Source: a virus. From it: a stretch of 64,000 nucleotides of DNA. The DNA lies in IMG/VR virus record IMGVR_UViG_3300031963_000016, positions 62,001-126,000 of that record; one strand, 5' to 3'. Positions 54,970 to 62,829 of this stretch are shown here, in pieces. A model generated the notes under the pieces. It did not search any database, was not told the DNA's origin, and worked only from the letters and a program-made list of their open reading frames with translations. Within the stretch, counting starts at the first letter, position 1, and every line of letters begins with the position of its first letter. The position numbers and the translations under genes are program-made.

Positions 54970-55583
54970 TGATAGATCAAACTACATACACTGTTTACGA
55001 AAGTGCAGTTAGAGATTATATTGATAAACATTGTATAGTTAGAAAAAATATGCCAGGAAAATATCCTGGACAAAAATACACTTGGATGTTTTATCTAAGA
55101 AATGGATTGTTTAATCCAGTGTTTCTACATTATGTTAGTGAAATGATGTTATATAAATTGCATCAAGAATTAAAAACTTTCCACTTTCAGATTTGTGGAG
55201 CTGAGACAGCAGGAACACCACTTGCTGCCTCAATACCTTTAATAGCATATTCTCATAAAATAGAAATGTCTGGATTTGTTGTCAGAAAAGATCAGAAAAC
55301 TTATGGTCTAAAAAATTGGCATGAAGGTATGGCATTTAAAGATGTTCCGTATGTATTAGTAGATGATCTCTGTAATTCTTCAAAATCTTTAAAACATTCT
55401 GATACTGTTTGCAAAGCACTTGGTTTGACACCAACAAACATTGCTATTGTTGTAGTTAATAAAGTAAATAAAAATGTTCATGAAGAAAAACGTGCTAAAA
55501 CAGATATGTATCTACCAAAGGAATATAAGGTTATTTCTTTATTCGACTTAGATTCTTTTAATCTATCTAACCCATCGCATTAA
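54969..55583 (+). CDS. Phosphoribosyltransferase-fold protein (PyrE-like)
   Basis: 204 residues, starting one base before gp47's end. It contains the PRPP-binding signature of type I phosphoribosyltransferases, a hydrophobic strand followed by two Asp and a small-residue loop (VPYVLVDDLCNSSKSLKH, about residues 127-144), and an upstream EMSGFVVRKDQKTYGLKNWH resembling the flexible-loop and lysine region of orotate phosphoribosyltransferase (PyrE). The loop has Asn-Ser-Ser-Lys-Ser rather than the usual Thr-Thr-Gly-Thr-Ser, so substrate and activity are uncertain. It may help nucleotide supply, or the fold may have another use. Its presence between gp47 and gp46 is notable. Confidence 0.75.
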   Translation: MIDQTTYTVYESAVRDYIDKHCIVRKNMPGKYPGQKYTWMFYLRNGLFNPVFLHYVSEMMLYKLHQELKTFHFQICGAETAGTPLAASIPLIAYSHKIEMSGFVVRKDQKTYGLKNWHEGMAFKDVPYVLVDDLCNSSKSLKHSDTVCKALGLTPTNIAIVVVNKVNKNVHEEKRAKTDMYLPKEYKVISLFDLDSFNLSNPSH

Positions 55584-55601
55584 TGTGAAATGGAAGGCTA
55601 A

Positions 55602-56114
55602 ATGAATAATTATGAAAAACACGCTCGTGAAGAATTCCGAGCAGCAGGTTGGGTAAACGAAAACGGAGAATTCACTGATGAGATGCAGGGGATGATTTGT
55701 GAACATGTTCTGAAATTGTTGGAAGTTTTTGAAGGTGAGGGGCACTCTGGCTCTTCTGCACCATATGCTATTAATCTATTCTCAAGACTAGCGAAGTTTG
55801 AACCGATCGCTCCATTAACTGGTGAAGACTGGGAGTGGAGCGATACTGGGCATGATGTTTATCAGAACAAGCGAGCATCCCATGTATTCAAGGATAAAGC
55901 CACTGGTGAATGCTACGACATCGATGGTAAAGTGTTTTGGGAGTGGGCTAAGTCCTATGATACAGGTGAACCATTCAAGTCATACTATACCTGTAGAGAA
56001 TCACGAGTACCAGTGACTTTCCCATACACTGTACCGAAAGAACCAGAGTATGTATATCGCTACTCTGATGCCGAGCCACCAGCACCTCCACAAACTGAAG
56101 CTGGGTTTATTTAA
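55602..56114 (+). CDS. Conserved phage protein of unknown function
   Basis: 170 residues. The NYEKHAREEFRAAGWVNENG, MICEHVLKLLEVFEGEGHSG, SSAPYAINLFSRLAKFEPIA, PLTGEDWEW and VYQNKRASHVFKD, CYDIDGKVFWEW blocks identify a family widespread in tailed phages of many types, always small and cytosolic, with no assigned activity. The C-terminus is proline-rich. An AAGGC site precedes the ATG weakly. Placed between the phosphoribosyltransferase and the HNH gene. Confidence 0.75.
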   Translation: MNNYEKHAREEFRAAGWVNENGEFTDEMQGMICEHVLKLLEVFEGEGHSGSSAPYAINLFSRLAKFEPIAPLTGEDWEWSDTGHDVYQNKRASHVFKDKATGECYDIDGKVFWEWAKSYDTGEPFKSYYTCRESRVPVTFPYTVPKEPEYVYRYSDAEPPAPPQTEAGFI

Positions 56115-56151
56115 TGATTGTATTTAATAACCCACAATAGAAAAATGAAAA

Positions 56152-56173
56152 CTCCTAAATAAAATTAGGAGGA
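56152..56173 (+). promoter_or_regulatory. Hairpin covering the HNH ribosome site, with an embedded late-promoter-like box
   Basis: CTCCTAA (56152-56158) can pair with TTAGGAG (56165-56171), closing a 6-base loop and burying the AGGAGGA ribosome site of the HNH gene. CTAAATA (56155-56161) lies across the 5' arm and loop. A late transcript starting about 6 bases beyond it, near 56167, would lack the 5' arm and leave the ribosome site free. Confidence 0.68.
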
Positions 56174-56176
56174 TTT

Positions 56177-56761
56177 ATGAAATTCCATAAACTAACAGAA
56201 GAACAACTTTTGATTTTAACTAATCCATCTAAGACTTTAGTAGAAATATCTAAAGTTCTTGGTATAGGAACTGCTACTGCCCAACGATGGAGATCCAAAC
56301 TTGGGGTCACTGTTCCAAAAGGCAGCAAGAAAGGGAAAGAAAGACCATGGCAGGTTAAACAAGAAGAACGAAGTTGCTTGTATTGTGGAGCATCTTTTAT
56401 GGTCACTCCATCTGACACTAAAAGATATTGTTCTCAGAGTTGCGGTAGTAAGAACATTGATAAATCTTATATGCAAACTGAAGAATATAGAAATACCTTG
56501 AAAAAGGAAAGCACTCCAGAATATCGTAGATACTCAAATAGAGTGCATGTTTTAACTAGAAAAATATACGAAGAGCATCACACAGAGATTAACCCAAACA
56601 ATTATCCAAGAGGGTTAGCTGGTCAAGCTGGAATCTACCACTTAGATCATATTGTCTCTATTCGATATGGATTTGATAATAACATTCCACCAGAAGAAAT
56701 TGCTGTTAAAGAAAATCTTCAGATGTTACCGTGGAAAGAAAACATTAGTAAAGGTAAGTGA
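56177..56761 (+). CDS. HNH homing-type endonuclease
   Basis: 194 residues. The N-terminus is a helix-turn-helix-like segment (TLVEISKVLGIGTATAQRWR), then a zinc-finger-like pair CLYCGASF...RYCSQSC, and an HNH domain in the C-terminal third: IYHLDHIVSIRYGFDNNIPP, then ENLQMLPWKENISKGK, with the His-Asp-His and Asn residues usual for phage HNH nucleases. It ends directly before gp46's ATG and separates gp46 from its partner gene region, as expected for a free-standing homing endonuclease that moves between related phages. Its translation seems restricted by the upstream hairpin. Confidence 0.88.
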   Translation: MKFHKLTEEQLLILTNPSKTLVEISKVLGIGTATAQRWRSKLGVTVPKGSKKGKERPWQVKQEERSCLYCGASFMVTPSDTKRYCSQSCGSKNIDKSYMQTEEYRNTLKKESTPEYRRYSNRVHVLTRKIYEEHHTEINPNNYPRGLAGQAGIYHLDHIVSIRYGFDNNIPPEEIAVKENLQMLPWKENISKGK

Positions 56762-58480
56762 ATGATAACCTTCCGCTCAATCGCTTGGCAGAATTTCCTA
56801 TCAACTGGCAACTCACCGAATAAAGTTCTATTAAACAAATCACCCACAACTCTTATTATTGGTAAGAATGGTGAAGGTAAAAGCACAATTTTAGATGCAT
56901 TGTGCTTCTCATTGTTTGGAAAACCATTTCGTAACATTAATAAAAATCAGCTGATTAATAGTATCAATGGTAAGAAATGTATTGTTGAGATTGAATTTTC
57001 TATTGGTGCAAAAGATTATAAAATTGTTCGTGGCATCAAACCAAATATCTTTGAGATTTGGCAAAATGGCGAACTATTAAATCAAGATGCAGCATCAAGA
57101 GATTATCAAAAGATTTTAGAACAGCAGATCCTTAAACTTAACTATAAGACATTCACACAGGTAGTAATTCTTGGTAGTGCATCGTTTGTTCCATTTATGC
57201 AATTACCTCCAAGCCAACGCAGAGAAGTGATCGAAGATATTCTTGATATTCGCATATTTTCTACAATGAACCAGTTATTAAAGGAAAAGGCACAAGAAAC
57301 TAAGGATGAAATTATTAGAGTTGAGTCTGACATCAAAAGTGCAAAGGATAAAGTCGAAGCGCAACAAGTTCTCATTAAAACTCTCTCCAATGCAAAGGAT
57401 GAGAGCATTAAAGCAGTCCAAGCGAAGATTGATGCTAACAATGCTCAAATTTCTACTACGGAGAGCGAGATCATCACCATCGTGGAAGAGATCAATACTC
57501 TTAAAGCAAGCATCACAGGTAAGGAAAGATTATCTGAAGATATTGAGAAAGCCAAACAGTTAAAAACCAAACTCAATGAAAAGGTAGAAACCTGTGAACA
57601 TGATGCAGAGTTTTTCAACGAACACGATGTATGCCCATCATGTGCACAAGACATTCCTGAAGATCATAAGCAAAAGATTATTCATGACTTGCATAATAAG
57701 ATGCAAGAGAATAATAAAAAGATCACTGATTTGGAAGATGCCCTTACTAATCTGACAAACAAATTAACAGACATCAATAAGATCATTGATGAGATTACTA
57801 CAAAGAATATCGAACTCTCTACAAAGAACTCAACTATCACTTTATTAAATAAACAAATTAAAGAGTTTGAAACTGAGATTGAAACAAATAAAGCAGACAC
57901 TACGAATCTTGATGAAGAAAAGGCAAAGTTAAAACAACTAGCCAAGGATGCTCTCGACAAGATTACTCTGAAGAATTCTCTACAAGAAACTCGAAATCTT
58001 GAAGAGGTTGCATCCATTCTTCTGAAAGATACTGGTATTAAAACTGCGATCATTCGTGAGTATCTACCTGTGATGAACAAACTTATCAATAAGTATCTAA
58101 ATGCGATGGATGCTTATATCCATTTTGAACTTGATGAAGCATTCAATGAAATTGTAAAATCTCGTCATCGTGATGATTTTACATACGCCAGTTTCTCTGA
58201 AGGCGAGAAGATGCGTATTGACCTTGCAATCCTTTTCACTTGGAGACAGATTGCAAAGATGAAGAACTCAGTCAATACAAACCTACTCATTCTTGACGAG
58301 ATCTTTGATTCTTCTCTGGATACTGCAGGAACAGATTACTTCCTCACATTGATGAACTCATTCGGTGAAAACTCCAACATCTTCGTTATTTCTCACAAAG
58401 GTGACCAGCTATTCGATAAGTTTAGGTCAGTGATTAAATTTGAAAAACGCAACGATTTTAGTGTAATTGTAAAAACGTAA
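56762..58480 (+). CDS. 46: Recombination endonuclease subunit gp46 (SbcC/Rad50-like)
   Basis: 572 residues (T4 gp46: 560). Walker A IIGKNGEGKST (about 34-44), long coiled-coil arms with the zinc hook Cys291-Pro-Ser-Cys294, ABC signature YASFSEGEKMRIDLAI, Walker B LLILDEIFDSSLD and the closing ISHKGD. The ATPase controls DNA access to the gp47 nuclease at ends and forks. The gene starts immediately after the HNH stop. Confidence 0.96.
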   Translation: MITFRSIAWQNFLSTGNSPNKVLLNKSPTTLIIGKNGEGKSTILDALCFSLFGKPFRNINKNQLINSINGKKCIVEIEFSIGAKDYKIVRGIKPNIFEIWQNGELLNQDAASRDYQKILEQQILKLNYKTFTQVVILGSASFVPFMQLPPSQRREVIEDILDIRIFSTMNQLLKEKAQETKDEIIRVESDIKSAKDKVEAQQVLIKTLSNAKDESIKAVQAKIDANNAQISTTESEIITIVEEINTLKASITGKERLSEDIEKAKQLKTKLNEKVETCEHDAEFFNEHDVCPSCAQDIPEDHKQKIIHDLHNKMQENNKKITDLEDALTNLTNKLTDINKIIDEITTKNIELSTKNSTITLLNKQIKEFETEIETNKADTTNLDEEKAKLKQLAKDALDKITLKNSLQETRNLEEVASILLKDTGIKTAIIREYLPVMNKLINKYLNAMDAYIHFELDEAFNEIVKSRHRDDFTYASFSEGEKMRIDLAILFTWRQIAKMKNSVNTNLLILDEIFDSSLDTAGTDYFLTLMNSFGENSNIFVISHKGDQLFDKFRSVIKFEKRNDFSVIVKT

Positions 58481-58538
58481 GTATCTACTTACCTGCAAAC
58501 CCTTATCTACACAGGGTTTTAGTCCTCCAAAAAAGTGC

Positions 58539-58567
58539 TTGTCTTTTATTCATTTTTAGGGAATAAT
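58539..58567 (+). promoter_or_regulatory. Promoter (TTGTCT, 17 bp, AATAAT) for the small ORF and VWA gene
   Basis: -35 at 58539-58544 and -10 at 58562-58567. A small hairpin (AAACCCT/AGGGTTT, 58497-58503 with 58513-58519) just upstream could end gp46 transcripts. The segment from AGGGTTT through the -10 and the leader (ATGGAGAAATGTGATGG) closely resembles that at 60994-61077. Confidence 0.72.
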
Positions 58568-58593
58568 TACGGTATAACTCATGGAGAAATGTG

Positions 58594-58758
58594 ATGGAAA
58601 GTATGTGGTCTGATTTTAGTGATTACTCCCTTGTGATGCTTGCACTAAGATATGGCATTGCAGATGAACTTGAATTTGATGGTCTTGGACTATTGAATCG
58701 TGAACACGTTGAGCGTGTTCTTACTGATGTTGAGCATGATATGGCATTTGGAGAATAA
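58594..58758 (+). CDS. 54-residue hypothetical protein
   Basis: A short ORF with GGAGA 6 bp before its ATG, first behind the promoter at 58539. The protein (begins MESMWSDFSDYSLVMLALRY, ends VLTDVEHDMAFGE) is acidic and helical, without membrane segment. The stop lies 3 bp before the VWA gene's ATG, and the codon pattern is like that of its neighbours, so I consider it real and coupled to the VWA gene. It might be a small partner or regulator of that protein. Confidence 0.6.
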   Translation: MESMWSDFSDYSLVMLALRYGIADELEFDGLGLLNREHVERVLTDVEHDMAFGE

Positions 58759-58761
58759 ATA

Positions 58762-60966
58762 ATGGAAATGAAATCGACTGATCTCTCCGCACGACTTCTT
58801 GCAACTGAAAACCTATCGGTGATTCGTGCACGCACTCGTACTGCATCTTTTGACATTAAGTCACGTGTGTTGACTCTTCCGATGTGGAAAGACATGACTC
58901 CTGAAATTGAAGATATGCTTATCGGACACGAAGTCGGTCATGCTTTGTATACTGGCGAACCATATATGGAACCCATCAAGGAAAATCCTAAGATGATGGG
59001 CTATCTGAACATTATCGAAGATGTTCGAATCGAAAAACTTATCAAACGCAAGTATCCTGGTCTGCGCAAACGCATGAACGAAGGATACAAGCAACTCAAC
59101 GATCGTGACTTTTTTGGCATCAAGCAAGTGCCGAGTCTCGACAATCTTCTTCTTATCGACAAAATCAATTTGTATTTCAAAGCTGGATTCCAATGCGGTG
59201 TCAAGTTTGATGCAGACGAAAAAGAATTTGTCAATCGTGCTGAACGTACCGAAACTATCGAAGATGTGATTGCTCTTGCAAAAGACATTTATGCTTTTTC
59301 AAAACAGAAAGCAGAAGAACGCAAGGAGCGTATGAAACAAGAGAATCCTCTAGACCTAGAAGACGATGAGGAAGATGATCCAGTCTATGGAGACTTTGAT
59401 GTTGATATGGATGGTGACTGGAGTGAAGAAGACGATGAAGATTCTGATCTTGACCCACTTGGTAACACACCTAAACATCAGAACGATGAGCGTGCAGAAA
59501 AAGAAGAGGATCTAGAGTCTCAAACTGAACGCATTTTTCGCAACAAACTTGAAGATCTGGCTGACGAAAATACAGAGTACAAGTATTGGAAATTTGATAC
59601 CGAGTATGAATATGATCCGATCATTCCGTACAAAAGAATTCTAAACGAAACTAAAAGTCCAGAACAGTGGACTATGGAACAGAACGAACAGTATGACTGG
59701 ACTCTGCGTCACATGAGTGATGAGCAAAAGGCTAAATTTTATGAAAGTCTTGGGAAAGATTTCTTGCAGTTTAAGAATGAGTCTAGTCGTACGGTAAACT
59801 ATCTTGTAAAAGAATTCGAGATGAGGAAGTCCGCTACACTTTACAAACGTGCATCTGTTTCTAAGATTGGCTCTCTTGATATGCGTAAAATTTATGCATA
59901 CAAGTTGAAGGACGATCTTTTCAAGCGTGTGACTACTTTTCCTAATGGTAAGAATCACGGCATGATTATGCTTGTGGATTGGTCTGGTTCGATGAATGAT
60001 GTGATTCGTGATACGTTGAAACAGGTTATCAATCTTGCCATGTTCTGTAATAGAATTCAAGTACCGTATCGTGTTCTTGCTTTTACATCTGCATATGAGG
60101 AAACTAGTAGGCAAGAGCGTAATTCTAATATGACTCCAGAAGAATATAGAAAGTATGTAGATATTCAACGTGAAAAACATAGGATCAAATCAGAACAAAA
60201 TGAACTGATAAATTGCGTTGATGGTTTTCATCTAATGGAGTTGTTCAGCAACAAGATGACTACTAGCGAATTTAATATTATGGCTAAACGTGTGCTAGAT
60301 CATCGTTTCTTTTGGAACAAAGGGTATGCCACTGGTGGCACTCCCCTTAATGAAGGACTGGTATGGATGTATCATAAACTCGGAGAATACATTAAGAACA
60401 ATTCCATCGAGAAAATGACATTCATCACTCTAACTGATGGTGAAGGTGGTTCTTTGACAACTTATAATCGTAGTATTGAAGACTCACGTACTGAGATTAA
60501 TGGTCATGAATATAAACGCATCAAAATTAAAAATCTAATTCGTGATGAGATCACACAAAAAACTTATGAGATTGATCGTTACTCTAACAGTCAAACAAAC
60601 ACCATTTTGCGTATGATTAAGGATCGTTACAATGTCTCACTTGTTGGATTTCATATCTGTGAGAATCGTAAAGGTGATCTTAGAAACTTCTTGCAAGCGT
60701 CGTTGCCGAGTTTCCGTGGCGATTTTCACTCAGTGATTGAAGACTGGCGTAAAGATTTTCGCACTAAGGGATTTGCTTCTATTGCAAATAGTGGTCGTGA
60801 TGAACTGTTTTTGATCCCCCAATCATCAACTGTGATTCAAGAGGGTGAGTTGGATGTCAATGCAGATGCTAATGCTAAATCGATTGCAAAGAACTTCGGT
60901 AAATTCCTCAATGTGAAAAAGACTAGTCGAATCTTATTGAATCGCTTCGTAACCCTTGTAGCATAA
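58762..60966 (+). CDS. VWA-domain protein with HEXXH motif, CobT-like
   Basis: 734 residues. Near the N-terminus sits a zinc-metalloprotease-type helix, His56-Glu-Val-Gly-His60 (IGHEVGHALYTGEPYM), with IIEDVRIEKL following as a possible third-ligand helix. A very acidic linker spans about 197-246. The C-terminal half is a von Willebrand A domain with a complete MIDAS: Asp406-Trp-Ser-Gly-Ser (VDWSGSMND), Thr in ATGGTPLNEG and LTDGEG. The arrangement resembles the CobT subunit of cobaltochelatase, and the next gene is its expected ATPase partner. CobN is not seen. Possible roles are metal insertion, or a MoxR/VWA chaperone acting on a protein; the HEXXH suggests proteolysis as a third option. 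Confidence 0.82.
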   Translation: MEMKSTDLSARLLATENLSVIRARTRTASFDIKSRVLTLPMWKDMTPEIEDMLIGHEVGHALYTGEPYMEPIKENPKMMGYLNIIEDVRIEKLIKRKYPGLRKRMNEGYKQLNDRDFFGIKQVPSLDNLLLIDKINLYFKAGFQCGVKFDADEKEFVNRAERTETIEDVIALAKDIYAFSKQKAEERKERMKQENPLDLEDDEEDDPVYGDFDVDMDGDWSEEDDEDSDLDPLGNTPKHQNDERAEKEEDLESQTERIFRNKLEDLADENTEYKYWKFDTEYEYDPIIPYKRILNETKSPEQWTMEQNEQYDWTLRHMSDEQKAKFYESLGKDFLQFKNESSRTVNYLVKEFEMRKSATLYKRASVSKIGSLDMRKIYAYKLKDDLFKRVTTFPNGKNHGMIMLVDWSGSMNDVIRDTLKQVINLAMFCNRIQVPYRVLAFTSAYEETSRQERNSNMTPEEYRKYVDIQREKHRIKSEQNELINCVDGFHLMELFSNKMTTSEFNIMAKRVLDHRFFWNKGYATGGTPLNEGLVWMYHKLGEYIKNNSIEKMTFITLTDGEGGSLTTYNRSIEDSRTEINGHEYKRIKIKNLIRDEITQKTYEIDRYSNSQTNTILRMIKDRYNVSLVGFHICENRKGDLRNFLQASLPSFRGDFHSVIEDWRKDFRTKGFASIANSGRDELFLIPQSSTVIQEGELDVNADANAKSIAKNFGKFLNVKKTSRILLNRFVTLVA

Positions 60967-61002
60967 GGGGTTGCAATAACCCCACTAAGTGTAGGGTTAT
61001 TG
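60967..61002 (+). terminator. Alternative hairpins between VWA and ATPase genes
   Basis: GGGGTT (60967-60972) can pair with AACCCC (60978-60983), or CAATAACCC (60974-60982) with GGGTTATTG (60994-61002). The two structures exclude each other. No long T run follows, so termination is uncertain and attenuation is possible. Confidence 0.4.
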
Positions 61003-61012
61003 TAGAAAAGAC

Positions 61013-61041
61013 TTGTCTTTTATTAGATTTTGAGTAATAAT
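61013..61041 (+). promoter_or_regulatory. Promoter (TTGTCT, 17 bp, AATAAT) for the MoxR/CobS-like gene
   Basis: -35 at 61013-61018, -10 at 61036-61041, 32 bp before the ATG. Same module as at 58539 and 62267. Confidence 0.72.
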
Positions 61042-61072
61042 TATACCTGTAACTTTATTATGGAGATTTGTG

Positions 61073-62242
61073 ATGGCAAAAGTTGATGAAATTTTTAGGC
61101 GTGAGTTTGAGATTAAACTCTTTGAGATGTATCCTGATGTGCAATCTAAGGGAACAGTGAGTCGTCCCCAGTTGCTTGATGTTATGTCTAAACTCAAGAC
61201 TGAGAAATATCCCCTGTGGCTTATGAAAGATAAAGTTGGTCGTGGTTTGTATGCCATTAATGGTGGTACCAATCGTGCTGCTGTTGTTGGTAATACTGCT
61301 TTGAAAGATAATCCTGTGAAACAAGAATCCTTTGTTGTCGACTATACCAACACTTCAGCATTGATTCCCCGAAAAGATCCTAATTTTGTGCCATTTGGCA
61401 ACTATGGTGATTTGGAAAACATCATTAAGTCTGGAATCTTTTATCCTGCATATATCAGTGGACCAACTGGTAATGGTAAGTCCACGATGGTTGAGCAGAT
61501 TTGCGCTAAACACAAGAAACCTCTCATTCGTGTTAACCTCAACATGATGACTGATGAGGAACAACTCATCGGATCGAAGACTCTCGAGGATGGTAACGTG
61601 CAAATTGTAGAAGGTCCAGTGCTTATTGCAATGCGCAATGGTACAACTCTGCTTCTTGACGAGATCGATGCTGGATCTGCAAATACTCTGTTGTGTTTGC
61701 AACCGATTCTTGAGGGTAAACCTTATTACTTTAAACTCAAGAATGAGATGATTGTTCCAGCTGCTGGATTCAATGTCATTGCGACTGCGAATACTAAGGG
61801 TAAGGGTTCAGACGATGGTCGTTACATCGGTACGAATATTTTGAACGAAGCATTCTTGGAGCGATTTGCCGTAACATTCGAGCAGGATTATCCCAATGCA
61901 AAAGTAGAAGTTAAGATTGTAAAGAATCTCATGGAAACTTATTCATGTGTCGATGAAGAGTTTGCAGAGACACTCGTAAAGTGGGCTGATGCAATTCGCC
62001 GAACTTTCGAGGATGGTGGTGTGGATGAAACGATTACAACTCGTCGTATGATTCACATTGTTCGTGCCTTTGCGATTTTTAAAGATCGTGCTAAGGCAGT
62101 GCAACTCTGTTGCAATCGTTTTGACTCTGCAACAAAGACTGCATTTATCGATTTGTTCGATAAAGTTGCAAATCCACAGCCTGAACCTGAAGTAGTTGCA
62201 GAGGAACCCAAGAAACCTGAGTCAGATGAAATCCCCTTCTGA
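61073..62242 (+). CDS. cobS: MoxR/CobS-like AAA+ ATPase
   Basis: The ATG at 61073, 7 bp after GGAG, gives 389 residues; the GTG immediately before it is less likely. AAA+ motifs: Walker A GPTGNGKST (130-138), Walker B TLLLDEIDAG, sensor-1 NVIATANTKGKG, arginine-finger region NEAFLERFAVTFE. The pattern matches CobS/MoxR ATPases, and cobS is the name usually given to this gene in cyanophage-like T4-likes. It would power its VWA partner encoded upstream. The C-terminal tail is Pro/Glu-rich. A role in cobalamin synthesis is not supported by other genes in the window. Confidence 0.87.
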   Translation: MAKVDEIFRREFEIKLFEMYPDVQSKGTVSRPQLLDVMSKLKTEKYPLWLMKDKVGRGLYAINGGTNRAAVVGNTALKDNPVKQESFVVDYTNTSALIPRKDPNFVPFGNYGDLENIIKSGIFYPAYISGPTGNGKSTMVEQICAKHKKPLIRVNLNMMTDEEQLIGSKTLEDGNVQIVEGPVLIAMRNGTTLLLDEIDAGSANTLLCLQPILEGKPYYFKLKNEMIVPAAGFNVIATANTKGKGSDDGRYIGTNILNEAFLERFAVTFEQDYPNAKVEVKIVKNLMETYSCVDEEFAETLVKWADAIRRTFEDGGVDETITTRRMIHIVRAFAIFKDRAKAVQLCCNRFDSATKTAFIDLFDKVANPQPEPEVVAEEPKKPESDEIPF

Positions 62243-62266
62243 TAGTAGGGTTATTACAAAAAGAAC

Positions 62267-62295
62267 TTGTCTTTTAATTGCACTTGTAGTATAAT
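62267..62295 (+). promoter_or_regulatory. Promoter (TTGTCT, 17 bp, TATAAT) for the lysine-rich gene
   Basis: -35 at 62267-62272, consensus TATAAT at 62290-62295, 31 bp before the ATG. Best match of the promoter family; preceded by AGGGTTATT as at 60993. Confidence 0.78.
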
Positions 62296-62326
62296 TATTT
62301 CTCAAAACTTGAAAAGGAACTTTATT

Positions 62327-62812
62327 ATGTTGAAATTTGCAAACCTGTCACTTTCCCAAAAGCGTTTTGTTGTTGCTGTTCTTGAGCAGAACAAGCAATA
62401 CAAAAAGGATGGTCGCATTACTCTGAAAGAGTGTGCTGCAATCTATTATTCATTGCGTGACCAACGCACTGGTGCTAAGGGTGAGAAGATCGGTTATCCT
62501 AACTGGTTGTTCAATAAGAACAAGATCGAGCGTGGTGTGTATCAGCTACCACTACCCACTGATGCAGAAATGACTGCATATCAGAAAGAACTTGCTGAAA
62601 AGCAGACTCCCAAAGTCGCTAAGGCTAAGGCTAAAGTTGCGAAACTTCAGAAAGCCAAGACTGTTAAAGTCAAGAAGCAAGATGTAGTTGCAGAAAAGAA
62701 AGAAGCGATTGAGACTTCTCGTCTGCAGAAAATTATTGATGATTCTGTTGAAGTCGATCAAGATGTAGAAGACTTCAATCAGATTCTGAAAGAAAATGGT
62801 ATCGAAGTCTAA
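62327..62812 (+). CDS. Lysine-rich hypothetical protein, possibly nucleic-acid binding
   Basis: The ATG at 62327 after AAAAGGAAC gives 161 residues; the open frame further upstream is the promoter and is not coding. Residues 1-80 form a compact domain (SLSQKRFVVAVLEQNKQYKK, DGRITLKECAAIYYSLRDQR, IGYPNWLFNKNKIERGVYQL). It is followed by a Lys/Ala/Val tail (KVAKAKAKVAKLQKAKTVKV) like those of histone H1-type proteins, and an acidic end. The tail suggests DNA or RNA contact; the N-terminal domain is not one I can name. Confidence 0.68.
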   Translation: MLKFANLSLSQKRFVVAVLEQNKQYKKDGRITLKECAAIYYSLRDQRTGAKGEKIGYPNWLFNKNKIERGVYQLPLPTDAEMTAYQKELAEKQTPKVAKAKAKVAKLQKAKTVKVKKQDVVAEKKEAIETSRLQKIIDDSVEVDQDVEDFNQILKENGIEV

Positions 62813-62829
62813 TACTTAGACTTTACTTG

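Noticed and set aside
58754-58761. AATAAATA box before the VWA gene.
   Set aside because: It touches the ATG at 58762 and includes the stop of the 54-aa ORF; the sigma70-type promoter upstream explains expression.
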